Origin: JACDAN01 sp035265935
GTDB taxonomy: Bacteria; Actinomycetota; Thermoleophilia; Gaiellales; Gaiellaceae
Reading direction: 5' to 3'
DNA: 11,174 bases
NCBI GenBank assembly: GCA_035265935.1
Contig: DATFOC010000088.1
Span: forward strand, 1-11,174
The notes below the pieces were generated by a model. That model was given only the letters and a program-made list of their open reading frames with translations. It was not told the origin of the DNA and searched no databases. This document shows, in pieces, positions 1 to 7,811 of this stretch. A program made the translations under genes and the position numbers. Positions within the stretch are counted from its first letter, which is position 1. Each line of letters opens with the position of its first letter.

Positions 1-2097
1 CGGCTCGGGGAGGTACCAGTTCCACTGTCCGAGCAGCTTCATCGTCGCCGGCACGAGGATCGCGCGGACGATGGTGGCGTCGAGCAGGATCGCGGCCGCC
101 AGCCCGAGGCCGAACTCCTGCAGGCCGACGAAGCTGCCCGCCAGGAAGCCGGAGAACGCCGCGATCATGATGATCGCCGCGGCGGTGATGATCCGGCCCG
201 TGTGCTCGAGCCCGTACGCGATCGCGTGCTCGTTGTCGTGGCGGTTCTCCCACTCCTCCCGGATGCGCGAGAGCAGGAACACCTCGTAGTCCATCGAGAG
301 GCCGAACAGCATCGCGAAGAGGAAGACCGGGATCCAGCCCTCGATCTGGTCGAACTGTGTGAGACCGAACGGCTCGCCCGCACCGAGCTTGAAGGCCAAG
401 ACGAGGATGCCGTACGCGGCTGCGATCGAGAGGAGGTTCAGGACGATCGCCTTGAGCGGCAGCAGCAGCGAGCGGAAGGCGCGCACGAGCAGCACGTAGG
501 TCAGCAGCAGCACCGCCAGTACGAGCCACGGGAAAGCGCCGTAGGTGATGTCGAGGAAGTCCACGCCGAACGCTGGCCCGCCGCCGGCGAGCACCTCGGT
601 GTCGGCCGGGAATGCGGCAGCAGGGACGATCTCGTCGCGCAGACGGTCGACGAACTCCTGCGAGTCGGGGAGCCCATACTCGTGCTTCCCGATCGCTTGA
701 ACGTGGAGGTACCGGGCCGTCTCGTCGACGGTCTGCGGCCCTGCCGCGATCACGTCCGCGACCTCGGAGTCGCCTCGCAGGAGGCTCGCGAGTCGGTCGA
801 CGCCGGCGCGCACGTCGCCGTCAGCCGCGCCGCCGGCCCGCCCGGTGTCGATCACGATGTCTGTGGGAGCCAGCGCGCCCTCGCCGACCGCCTCGGCCAG
901 GACGTTGAGCCCCTGGACCGCCTCGAGGTCCCTCGGAATGCCCTCGTTGGACCCCGGACCGAGCTGGAGGGTGAGCAGCGGTGCGGCGAGCAGCAGCAGG
1001 GCCGCAGTCGTGCCGGCGGCGAACGCATACGGGCGCTTCATGATCCGATCCGCCAGCCGCGCCCAGAAGTTGCTCTCGGAGTCCTCACGCCGCTCGATCA
1101 CCCGCTTGGGGATCAGGCGCACGCGATCCATGCGGTCCTCGAGCCAGTACATGAGCACGGGCAGGAGCGTGATCGCCGCGGCGACGGAGACGAGCGGGAT
1201 CAGCAGGCCAGCCAGGCCGAAGCCGCGCATGAAGGGCAGCGGCATGAACAGCATCAGCGCCAGCCCGATCGCGACCGCAGTGCCGCTGAAGACGACGGCG
1301 CGCCCAGCAGTGGACATCGTCACCGCGACAGCGTCCTCTTTCGATCGTCCGACCTTCCGCTCCTCGCGGTACCGATGGACCATCAGGAGCGAGTAGTCGA
1401 CGGCGATCCCGAGCCCGATCAGCGTGACCATGTTGGTCAGATAGGTCGAGAGCGTCATGAAGTTCGCGAAGATCCAGACGAAGGCGAGCGTGGTCGGGAT
1501 CGCGACGGCGGCGAGCATGAACGGGAGCAGGAACGCGAGCGTCCCGAAGACGAAGACCAGGATTACGAGCGCGATCGGGATCGCGATCAGCACCTCGCCG
1601 ACGAAGAGGTCGCGGTTCTGAACCGGCTCGAGATCGCTCTCGATCGCCGACTGGCCGGTCACGAAGAGCGTGGCGCCGGGGATGTCGCCGGCGGCCTCGC
1701 GCATGGCGCCGGTGTAGCCCTTTGCCTCTGCGGGCTGGAGCTGGGAGACGATGCGGGCCGTGACGACGTCGCCGGCGACGGGCCGGACCTCTTCGAGCTT
1801 GCCTGTCTCGAGCGCGGCGGCAGCCTTTGTGGCCGCGACGCGCGTCGGCTCGACGAGCGACGACGCGGAGCCGGGCTTCCCCTCGACGACGACCGAGAAC
1901 GAGCCCTCGGGCTGCTGCCCGAAGCTGTCCTTCAGGATGTCGCCAGCCTTCTCGCTCTCGGAGCCGGGAAGGACGAAGCGGTTAGTCAGGAGGTCGTTGA
2001 GCCCGGCCGACGCCATTCCGGAGACGACGACGACGACCAGCCACGTCGCGAGAACGAGCCAGCGAAGCCGAATCATCGTGCGCGCGAGCTGCTCCAT
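1..2097 (-). CDS. MMPL/RND family membrane transporter (C-terminus cut by window edge)
   Basis: The minus strand is open for 699 codons from an ATG at 2097 to the window edge. A first membrane helix lies at about residues 8-28. A large extracytoplasmic domain follows, then a membrane block containing the motif GLGIAIDYSLLMVHRYREE (IDY at 233-235). A second extracytoplasmic domain and a second block contain LFGLSMDYEVFLLSRIREEW (MDY at 602-604). This duplicated layout, with paired Asp-Tyr motifs in the membrane, is typical of MMPL proteins (MmpL/YdfJ type), proton-driven exporters of lipids or hydrophobic compounds. The substrate cannot be told. The last visible residues (WYLPEP) resemble the end of the final conserved block, so probably only a short tail is missing. 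A good AAGGAGG ribosome site sits 8 bases upstream. It is transcribed divergently from hsp20 across a region rich in operator-like repeats. Confidence 0.93.
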   Translation of the reverse strand, partial: MEQLARTMIRLRWLVLATWLVVVVVSGMASAGLNDLLTNRFVLPGSESEKAGDILKDSFGQQPEGSFSVVVEGKPGSASSLVEPTRVAATKAAAALETGKLEEVRPVAGDVVTARIVSQLQPAEAKGYTGAMREAAGDIPGATLFVTGQSAIESDLEPVQNRDLFVGEVLIAIPIALVILVFVFGTLAFLLPFMLAAVAIPTTLAFVWIFANFMTLSTYLTNMVTLIGLGIAVDYSLLMVHRYREERKVGRSKEDAVAVTMSTAGRAVVFSGTAVAIGLALMLFMPLPFMRGFGLAGLLIPLVSVAAAITLLPVLMYWLEDRMDRVRLIPKRVIERREDSESNFWARLADRIMKRPYAFAAGTTAALLLLAAPLLTLQLGPGSNEGIPRDLEAVQGLNVLAEAVGEGALAPTDIVIDTGRAGGAADGDVRAGVDRLASLLRGDSEVADVIAAGPQTVDETARYLHVQAIGKHEYGLPDSQEFVDRLRDEIVPAAAFPADTEVLAGGGPAFGVDFLDITYGAFPWLVLAVLLLTYVLLVRAFRSLLLPLKAIVLNLLSIAAAYGILVLAFKLGAGEPFGLTQFDQIEGWIPVFLFAMLFGLSMDYEVFLLSRIREEWENRHDNEHAIAYGLEHTGRIITAAAIIMIAAFSGFLAGSFVGLQEFGLGLAAAILLDATIVRAILVPATMKLLGQWNWYLPEP

Positions 2098-2101
2098 CAG
2101 C

Positions 2102-2154
2102 ACGACCTCCTTGTTCCCAGAACGTGAGGAACGACCTCTTTGTTCCCAGAACGT
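2102..2154. repeat. 24-bp direct repeat, two copies 29 bp apart, each with an 11-bp palindrome
   Basis: The copies at 2102-2125 and 2131-2154 match at 23 of 24 positions; the only difference is c at 2110 versus t at 2139. Each contains the perfect inverted repeat GTTCCCAGAAC (2113-2123 and 2142-2152). The unit lies in the presumed 5' leader of the MMPL transporter and includes its ribosome site, so it may be a recent tandem duplication of the leader or a paired protein- or RNA-based control element. Confidence 0.85.
2106..2112 (-). promoter_or_regulatory. Strong ribosome binding site of the MMPL gene
   Basis: Read on the minus strand, the sequence AAGGAGG lies 8 bases before the ATG at 2097 and fixes that start. 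It lies inside the first copy of the direct repeat at 2102-2154. The second copy holds the one-base variant AAAGAGG. Confidence 0.8.
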
Positions 2155-2182
2155 TAGTAACCACTAAGCTAGTGACCGCTAA
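2154..2182. promoter_or_regulatory. Two tandem operator-like imperfect palindromes between the MMPL gene and hsp20
   Basis: The first unit (2154-2167) reads TTAGTAACCACTAA, with perfect 5-bp arms TTAGT/ACTAA around a 4-bp centre. The second (2169-2182) reads CTAGTGACCGCTAA, matches the first at 11 of 14 positions, and begins exactly 15 bp later. The two are separated by one base, and their inner halves form another palindrome, CACTAAGCTAGTG. Tandem short palindromes next to a transporter gene are typical of binding sites for dimeric repressors such as the TetR or MarR families. No such regulator is in the window, so its identity is inferred only. The site could control the transporter, hsp20-lon, or both. 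Confidence 0.55.
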
Positions 2183-2216
2183 GTTAAGGAAGATCGGGGA
2201 GGCTGTCAAGGCTACG

Positions 2217-2660
2217 ATGAGGCACACGATGGCGCGGAGAAAAGACCTCAGAGAGGAGATCGACGAGCTGTTTGCAGACCTGTGGCAGGTCTCGCGGCTC
2301 GGCGGGCTGCGACGGGGTTTTCGGCCACAGCTCGACTGCTTTCTCACCCAGGATCCCCCGGCCTTCACCGTGATCGTCGACATCGCCGGAGTCGACCCTG
2401 AGCGCGTCAGCGTCTCCACCGCAGAGGGCGCCCTCGTCATCGCCGGCGAGCGCGGCCGCGCCGACTGCCGCGGAGGCACGTACCAGCAGATGGAGATCGA
2501 GTACGGCTCGTTCCAGCGGGTCGTCCAGCTCCCGAAGGACGCCGACGCGTCCCAGGCAGAGGCGACGTACGAGAAAGGACTGTTGCGCATCGTGATCCCG
2601 ATCGCGCAACGCGAAGCCCGCCCGCGGCCGGTGCCGATCCAGGTCAGGCGAGACCCATGA
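2217..2660 (+). CDS. Hsp20 / alpha-crystallin small heat-shock protein
   Basis: This is an ATP-independent holdase chaperone that binds unfolding proteins in the cytoplasm. From the ATG at 2217 it has 147 residues. The alpha-crystallin domain spans about residues 45-130, with the conserved YGSF stretch (97-100) and the closing motif ATYEKGLLRIVIP (116-128), matching the family A-x-x-x-x-G-x-L signature. A C-terminal I-Q-V (141-143) fits the I/V-x-I/V motif used in oligomer assembly. The start is uncertain: ATG 2217 has AAGG 5 bases upstream, and ATG 2229 has TGAGG 6 bases upstream and would give 143 residues. A GTG at 2124 would extend the protein through the operator repeats and is unlikely. 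The stop codon overlaps the lon start (ATGA, 2657-2660), implying co-translation with lon. Confidence 0.92.
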   Translation: MRHTMARRKDLREEIDELFADLWQVSRLGGLRRGFRPQLDCFLTQDPPAFTVIVDIAGVDPERVSVSTAEGALVIAGERGRADCRGGTYQQMEIEYGSFQRVVQLPKDADASQAEATYEKGLLRIVIPIAQREARPRPVPIQVRRDP

Positions 2661-5086
2661 CCGACATCGAGTTCGAGCCGACCGAGGCCACGGCGCCGGA
2701 CGATCTGGAGCTGCCGCCGGCGCTCCCCGTCCTGCCGCTGAAGGAGACGGTCGTCTTCCCGGATTCCGCGACCCCCCTCGCGATCGGCCAGGAGCGCTCG
2801 ATCAAGCTGATCGACGACGTCGTGGCCCGCGACCGTCTACTCGCGCTCGTCACCGTCAAGAGCGAGGACGTCGAGCAGCCTGGGTGGGACGACCTCTACG
2901 GCGTGGGCACCGCCGCAATCGTCCACAAGCTGATCAAGGTCCCGGACGGGACGCTCCGCATCCTCGTCCAGGGCGTCGAGCGCATCCAGCTCGAGGGCCG
3001 GGTCCAGGACGATCCATACCTCGTCGGTGAGTTCGAGCAGATGCCCGACGTCGCCGAAGAGACGCCTGAGCTCGAGGCGCTGACGCGGAACGTCCAGATG
3101 CTGTACGGGCGCATCGTCTCGCTCGTCCCGTACCTTCCGGCCGAGCTCGAGCTCGCCGCCGCGAACGTGGACGATCCGAGCGCGCTTTCCTACCTCGTCG
3201 CCTCCACGCTGCGGCTGAAGACCGAGGAAAAGCAGCAGCTCCTCGAGCAGGCGCACGTCGAGGCGCGACTGCGCGAGCTCTCGAGGATCCTGAACCGGGA
3301 GCTCGAGGTCTTCGAGCTCGGCACCAAGATCCAGTCGCAGGTTCAGTCGGAGATGGAGAAGGGCCAGCGTGAGTTCTTCCTCCGCCAGCAGATGAAAGCG
3401 ATCCAGGACGAGCTCGGCGAGGGCGATCCCGAGCAGGCGGAGATCCGCGAGCTGCGCGAGCGAATCGAGACGACCGACCTGCCGGAGGAGACGCGCAAGG
3501 CCGTCGACCGCGAACTGGCTCGGCTCGAGCGCCTCCCGGCTGCCGCAGCCGAGTACGGCGTGATCCGCACCTACATCGACTGGATCCTGTCACTCCCCTG
3601 GTCGCAGACCACGGAGGACAACCTCGACCTACCGCATGCACGTCAGGTGCTGGACGAAGACCACTTCGACCTGGAGAAGGTCAAGGACCGGATCATCGAG
3701 TACCTCGCCGTCGCGAAGCTGCGCGGCGACGTTTCCGGCTCGATCCTCTGCTTCGTCGGCCCGCCCGGCGTGGGGAAGACGTCGCTCGGCCAGTCGATCG
3801 CGCGAGCGCTGGAGCGCAAGTACACGCGGATCTCCGTCGGCGGCGTCCGCGACGAGTCGGAGATCCGCGGGCACCGCCGCACGTACATCGGCGCCATGCC
3901 GGGGACGATCATTCGCGCGCTACGGGACGCCGAGTCGCGCAACCCGGTCTTCCTGATCGACGAGATCGACAAGATGGGCTCGGACTTCCGAGGGGATCCC
4001 GCGAGCGCGATGCTCGAGGTGCTCGACCCCGAGCAGCACTCGACCTTCCGCGACCACTACCTCGACCTGCCGTTCGACCTCTCGAAGGTGCTCTTCATCT
4101 GCACCGCTAATCAGCTCGAGACGATTCCGGGGCCGCTTCTCGACCGGATGGACGTCATCCATCTCTCGGGCTACACCGAGGACGAGAAGCTCGGCATCGC
4201 CAAGCGCTACCTCGTCCCGAAGCAGCTCGAGGCGCACGGACTGCCGGCCGACCAGGTGAGCTTCACCGAGGGGGCGCTTCGCACGGTGATCCGTGAGTAC
4301 ACACGGGAGGCAGGCGTCAGGAACCTCGAGCGCCAGATCGCCGCGCTCTGCCGGAAGGCGGCGAGGCGCGTGGCCGAGGGGAAGGCGAAAGGATCGACCC
4401 GGATCGACGAGCGCCGGACGCGGTCGTGGCTCGGGCCGCGGCGGTTCTCCGGCGAGGTCCGGAAGCGGACGGAGGATCCCGGAGTCGCGACCGGCCTGGC
4501 GGTTACCGCGGTCGGCGGCGATGTCCTTTTCATCGAGGCGACGGCGTTCCCAGGCCGCGGCCGGCTCAAGGTCACGGGCCAGCTCGGCGAGGTCATGCAG
4601 GAGTCGGCTGAGGCCGCTCTCTCCTGGGTGCGGTCCCATTCGGAGCAGGTGGGCATCGATCCCGAGTGGTTCAGCGAGCACGACATCCACGTCCACGTGC
4701 CTGCTGGCGCCGTGCCGAAGGACGGGCCGTCTGCGGGCATCACGATGGTCACCGCGATCGTCTCCCTAGTGACCGGCCGCCCCGTCTCCGACGATGTCGC
4801 GATGACCGGCGAGGTCACGCTGACGGGACAGGTGCTTCCGATCGGCGGGGTGCGCGAGAAGGTGCTGGCGGCCCAGCGCGCGGGCGTGCACACGGTCGTC
4901 CTCCCGAGCGAGAACGAGCCTGATCTCGAAGACCTCCCCGCGGAAACGCGCAAGGGCCTCGAGTTCGTCCTCGCCGAGCACGTCGACGAGGTTCTCGAAG
5001 CTGCGCTCGACGGCGCGATTCCCTCGCGCAGGCCGAGCGGAGTAGGATCGCCGGAGCGAAAAGCCGCGCTCCCGGCGGAGTTTTAG
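2657..5086 (+). CDS. lon: ATP-dependent protease LonA
   Basis: LonA is a cytoplasmic hexameric AAA+ protease that unfolds and degrades damaged and regulatory proteins. The protein has 809 residues, normal for LonA. The N-terminal substrate domain begins with LPVLPLKETVVFP (23-35), followed by the helical linker. The AAA+ module has Walker A GPPGVGKT (368-375), Walker B VFLIDEID (431-438), sensor-1 Asn485, the probable arginine finger Arg497 in LLDRMD, and sensor-2 Arg555 in GVRNLER. The C-terminal protease domain carries the catalytic Ser692 in PKDGPSAG and Lys735 in GGVREK, so the Ser-Lys dyad is intact. The ATG overlaps the hsp20 stop by 4 bases. No HspR-type HAIR box (CTTGAGT-N7-ACTCAAG), seen upstream of lon in some actinobacteria, is visible upstream of the unit. 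Confidence 0.98.
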   Translation: MTDIEFEPTEATAPDDLELPPALPVLPLKETVVFPDSATPLAIGQERSIKLIDDVVARDRLLALVTVKSEDVEQPGWDDLYGVGTAAIVHKLIKVPDGTLRILVQGVERIQLEGRVQDDPYLVGEFEQMPDVAEETPELEALTRNVQMLYGRIVSLVPYLPAELELAAANVDDPSALSYLVASTLRLKTEEKQQLLEQAHVEARLRELSRILNRELEVFELGTKIQSQVQSEMEKGQREFFLRQQMKAIQDELGEGDPEQAEIRELRERIETTDLPEETRKAVDRELARLERLPAAAAEYGVIRTYIDWILSLPWSQTTEDNLDLPHARQVLDEDHFDLEKVKDRIIEYLAVAKLRGDVSGSILCFVGPPGVGKTSLGQSIARALERKYTRISVGGVRDESEIRGHRRTYIGAMPGTIIRALRDAESRNPVFLIDEIDKMGSDFRGDPASAMLEVLDPEQHSTFRDHYLDLPFDLSKVLFICTANQLETIPGPLLDRMDVIHLSGYTEDEKLGIAKRYLVPKQLEAHGLPADQVSFTEGALRTVIREYTREAGVRNLERQIAALCRKAARRVAEGKAKGSTRIDERRTRSWLGPRRFSGEVRKRTEDPGVATGLAVTAVGGDVLFIEATAFPGRGRLKVTGQLGEVMQESAEAALSWVRSHSEQVGIDPEWFSEHDIHVHVPAGAVPKDGPSAGITMVTAIVSLVTGRPVSDDVAMTGEVTLTGQVLPIGGVREKVLAAQRAGVHTVVLPSENEPDLEDLPAETRKGLEFVLAEHVDEVLEAALDGAIPSRRPSGVGSPERKAALPAEF

Positions 5087-5099
5087 CCGCCGATGGCGG
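5087..5099 (+). terminator. Small hairpin just after lon, weak terminator or processing site
   Basis: CCGCC (5087-5091) and GGCGG (5095-5099) can form a 5-bp GC stem with a 3-base loop immediately after the lon stop codon. No T-run follows, so it is not a classical intrinsic terminator. It could reduce read-through into the next gene or protect the lon end of the transcript. Confidence 0.25.
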
Positions 5100-5142
5100 G
5101 GGTACCTGGCTTGAAAACGCGAAACGAAAGGACGGCCGCCGC

Positions 5143-5565
5143 ATGGCCAAGGCAAAAGATCGAGTGTCCGACATGAAGCCCTACGTCACCCGGGCGCTGC
5201 AGGACGAGGAGGTCCGCGAGAACGTGAAGCACGCGATCGCAACCGCGCGCGACATCTACGACGAGCTCCTGGGCGGACGCTCGACGGCGGCGATCGCCAC
5301 GAGGGTCGCCACCGACGAGGACATCCAGGAGAACCTCAAAAGCGCCATCGATGACCTGCGCAAGGTCGCCAACCGCGTGCAGGGGAAGAAGGAGCACAGC
5401 TCGCGAAACGCGACTCTGCTCATCGCCGGCATCGCACTCGGCATCCTCTTCAACCCGGTCACTGGGCCCGCAACTCGCCAGTGGATCTCGGACAAGCTGC
5501 TTGGCGGGGACGAGGGCTCCAGGGGCCCCTCCGGCTCATCGGGCGGCAATAGCAAAGCCGCCTAG
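5143..5565 (+). CDS. Conserved hypothetical membrane-anchored protein with an internal helical repeat
   Basis: This 140-residue protein has no firmly recognised function. The charged N-terminal part contains two copies of a helical unit: about residues 13-43 (core DEEVRENVKHAI, 21-32) and 50-80 (core DEDIQENLKSAI, 58-69), in register at an offset of 37. One hydrophobic segment follows at about 89-104, then NPVTGPATRQW (104-114), which resembles the small-residue and P-x-x-G-x-x-T-R pattern of YtxH-like stress proteins. The tail is a Gly/Ser-rich, probably disordered stretch. GAAAGGA lies 10 bases before the ATG. It sits 56 bases after lon on the same strand and may be co-transcribed, suggesting a stress or envelope role, but this is inference. 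The gene ends 9 bases from the convergent M23 peptidase gene. Confidence 0.8.
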   Translation: MAKAKDRVSDMKPYVTRALQDEEVRENVKHAIATARDIYDELLGGRSTAAIATRVATDEDIQENLKSAIDDLRKVANRVQGKKEHSSRNATLLIAGIALGILFNPVTGPATRQWISDKLLGGDEGSRGPSGSSGGNSKAA

Positions 5566-5574
5566 AGCCTCAGC

Positions 5575-7038
5575 TCAGGGACCGCTCAGCCGCGCGAGAA
5601 CGCGCAGACCTGCGCGTGCGCGCGTGTCCGCTCCAGCGCCGTCGGCGCCGGACTCGCCTTCCGCCCGCATCGCGCGCTCGAGCGAGCCGGGGTCGAGGCC
5701 GGTCCCGGTCGAGATGTCGCGGGACTGGAGCAGGATCGCGCCGGGCCTTGGCGCTCGGCTCGAGTCGGAGAGCGGGCCGGCCCAGCCGGACACGGCGGCG
5801 AACGGCAAGTCGGTGAGCCGCTTCCACGCGGTCAGGTACGGGTACGGCGGGACTGCGCTTCCGTCGTAGCCGCGGTAGAGCAGCGACACGGGGTGGATCT
5901 CGAAATGGAGGTGGTACGGCGTGTGCTCGGCGTCACCCGTGTTCCCCATGAAGCCGATCACGTCTCCCGCTCGCACCTGAGCGCCGTTGATCGCGAGGGG
6001 TGAGAACGCCGAGAGGTGCGCGTAGTAGAACTCGTTGCCGGCAGAGTCCTGGAGCCAGAAGCGAAGCCCGCCGACGTCGTTCCACCCCACCGAGTACACG
6101 ATCCCGTTGGCGACGGCGAGAATCGGCGCGCCGAGCGGAGCGAAGATGTCCTCGCCGTGGTGCCAGCCGGTCGTGGAGCGGGGCGCGTTGAAGGTATTCG
6201 AGAACGACGCCGGCCCATAGACCGGGAAGACGTAACCGCTTTGCGTGAGGCGCGGGATGACGTCCGTCGGGACACTCCGCACCGGTGGAGTCGCCGGCCG
6301 GTCACTCTTTTTCGGCTTCGCGGCCTCCCTGGTCGCCTTTGGCCTGATCGGACGTTGCGTGTCGTCTCGGCTGCCGCCCACCGGCTGCGGCTCGAGCGCC
6401 TCTGCGGCGACGTCGGCGTAGCCGACGACGATGTCCGTGCCGGCGGGCACGCCGGCATGCTCGACGTTCACGTGAACCTGCAGCGCCGTGACGCCCGCGT
6501 TGAATCCGCGCGCCTTCCGCGAGCCGTACGGCGACGACGACTGCTGGAGGATCGTCGCCGTCCCCCAGTCCCCGAGGGGTACCGAGCTGCCCGAGCCGGA
6601 GGCGACGGGAGCTCCGGCCACCGCCATCCCTGTGACGGAGGAGCCTGCCGTCCCGCCAGACGCGGCCTTCGACGAGGCGCGCGCATTCGCCTTGACCGTG
6701 ATCGAGGCGACGGTCACCTCTCCGCCGAACAGTGAGAGGCCCGAGACGGAGACCTCTGCCTCCGAGTTCGAGCCTGAGGCGGAGACGCTGGAGGAGATCG
6801 AGGCCGCCTGGGCGACCGAGCCGTCGGCGGGGAAGGCGAAGGCTCCGCCGACCCCGACCGCGTCGGGCGGCCCGGAGACCGCGCCGCCGGTCGAGCCACC
6901 CTGGCCGGGGACAGAAACCTGGATCGCGAACGCCTCCGCGCTGGAGGTCCCGCTGCCGACAGCGGACGAAACGCCGCCGGATCCAGAGAGCACCAGGACC
7001 ACAGCGGCGCCGCAGAGGATTGTCGCGCGGCGCAGCAC
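5575..7038 (-). CDS. Secreted M23 (LytM-type) metallopeptidase with a Gly/Ser/Ala-rich N-terminal domain
   Basis: The 487-residue protein starts at a GTG with no clear ribosome site. A signal peptide is visible (LRRATI then a hydrophobic run to about residue 28). Residues about 33-215 are rich in Gly, Ser, Ala and Val and resemble the choice-of-anchor-P type of extracellular domain; this resemblance is from memory. A charged linker (about 223-257) follows. The C-terminal half is a LytM domain with HHGED (zinc ligands His293 and Asp297), YYAHLS (His341) and HLHFE (His376 and zinc ligand His378). All key residues of a zinc peptidoglycan endopeptidase are present, so it probably cuts cell-wall cross-links outside the membrane. 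The C-terminal 30 residues are low-complexity. The GTG is 20 bases after the methyltransferase stop, so it may be the third gene of the regulator operon. Confidence 0.88.
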   Translation of the reverse strand: MLRRATILCGAAVVLVLSGSGGVSSAVGSGTSSAEAFAIQVSVPGQGGSTGGAVSGPPDAVGVGGAFAFPADGSVAQAASISSSVSASGSNSEAEVSVSGLSLFGGEVTVASITVKANARASSKAASGGTAGSSVTGMAVAGAPVASGSGSSVPLGDWGTATILQQSSSPYGSRKARGFNAGVTALQVHVNVEHAGVPAGTDIVVGYADVAAEALEPQPVGGSRDDTQRPIRPKATREAAKPKKSDRPATPPVRSVPTDVIPRLTQSGYVFPVYGPASFSNTFNAPRSTTGWHHGEDIFAPLGAPILAVANGIVYSVGWNDVGGLRFWLQDSAGNEFYYAHLSAFSPLAINGAQVRAGDVIGFMGNTGDAEHTPYHLHFEIHPVSLLYRGYDGSAVPPYPYLTAWKRLTDLPFAAVSGWAGPLSDSSRAPRPGAILLQSRDISTGTGLDPGSLERAMRAEGESGADGAGADTRARAGLRVLARLSGP

Positions 7039-7058
7039 CCCACCGACATTATTGGCAA

Positions 7059-7811
7059 TTACTCGGCCATTCGGCGATATGCGAGCAGAACCGCATCGTT
7101 CCGGTGCCGCCAGACTTCCGTGACCTCGTCGAAGCCAGCTTGCCGAAGCGCCGCCCGGTGGACGCCGACGTCCTGGGTCATGCTGTGGCCTTTGTCATGC
7201 GGCCCGAACCGCCTCGCGCGGAGCTCGGAGGCGGCGCGAAGCTCGGGAGCCGCGGCTGCCGCCTCGTGGAAGCCGTCGTGCGTTTCCTCCCCGTGGGCGA
7301 AGTTCGCGTCCTGCCAGGCCTCCGTCAACTCCTCGCCGAGCCGGGTGATTGTCGGCTCCTCCGGCGGGAGGTGGTCGGCGTTCACGAAGACGCCGCCGGG
7401 AGCAACCAGGATGGCGAGGCGCGCATAGAGGTCCTCGAGCGCTGCGCGTTCGAGCCAATGCAACGCAGTCGCGCTCACCACGAGGTCGACCGAGTCCGCG
7501 TCATGCGCATCGGTCCAGTGCCGCGTCGTGACGTCGGCCTCGACGATCTCCACCTCGTCGGGCAACACCTGGCGGGCGATCTCGAGATGGACGGGATCCC
7601 AGTCCACGGCCTTCACGCGCGCACCAGGAAGGCGCGCGAGAACGCGGCGACTGAGCGCCCCGTTCCCGCAACACAGGTCGAGGACGCGCGGCGTCTTGGA
7701 GGGGAGCAACGCTTGCGCGTAGTCGAGCATCAACGCGAAGCGCTCCTCGCGGCCGGCGAGGTACCGCTCCTGCTGCCGTTCCCAGCGCTCGACCCAGTCG
7801 GCCCAGGTCAA
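7059..7811 (-). CDS. Class I SAM-dependent methyltransferase
   Basis: The best start is a TTG at 7811 whose last bases overlap the upstream regulator's TGA stop (TTGA, 7811-7808), giving 250 residues. A second TTG six bases upstream is also possible. The SAM-binding motif I is VLDLCCGNGAL (43-53), with an acidic VD at 69-70 closing strand 2, Asp93 after strand 3, and LHWL (117-120), as in trans-aconitate or ubiquinone-type methyltransferases. The C-terminal end (residues 225-246) also looks like this family. The substrate is unknown. Tight coupling to the Fur-family gene suggests the same metal control. The reading frame stays open well upstream through the regulator gene, but that extension is Arg/Pro-rich shadow sequence. 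No good ribosome site is visible, so translation probably depends on coupling. Confidence 0.82.
   Translation of the reverse strand: MTWADWVERWERQQERYLAGREERFALMLDYAQALLPSKTPRVLDLCCGNGALSRRVLARLPGARVKAVDWDPVHLEIARQVLPDEVEIVEADVTTRHWTDAHDADSVDLVVSATALHWLERAALEDLYARLAILVAPGGVFVNADHLPPEEPTITRLGEELTEAWQDANFAHGEETHDGFHEAAAAAPELRAASELRARRFGPHDKGHSMTQDVGVHRAALRQAGFDEVTEVWRHRNDAVLLAYRRMAE

Noticed and set aside
202..2127. A 641-codon open frame on the plus strand opposite the MMPL gene
   Set aside because: It runs codon-for-codon antisense to the transporter, and its product is a low-complexity Arg/Asp/Glu/His-rich string without domains. This is the usual shadow of a GC-rich membrane-protein gene.
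2113..2152. GTTCCCAGAAC copies as LexA (SOS) boxes
   Set aside because: Gram-positive SOS boxes read GAAC-N4-GTTC; here the arms are in the opposite order with a 3-base centre.
2154..2188. HspR HAIR element upstream of hsp20-lon
   Set aside because: No CTTGAGT-N7-ACTCAAG match is present; the palindromes have a different core and a 4-base spacer.
2124..2216. Longer Hsp20 start at the GTG in the direct-repeat region
   Set aside because: It would translate the operator-like repeats, lacks a good ribosome site, and adds residues not expected in small heat-shock proteins.
5580..5640. GC-rich inverted repeats such as GCGC-GAGAAC-GCGC as a terminator between the convergent genes
   Set aside because: They lie inside the M23 coding sequence, lack T-runs, and are expected by chance in Arg/Ala-rich GC-rich codons.
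6016..7123. Plus-strand open frames opposite the M23 peptidase gene
   Set aside because: They are antisense to a gene with an intact signal peptide and catalytic motifs; their products are low-complexity with no recognisable domain.
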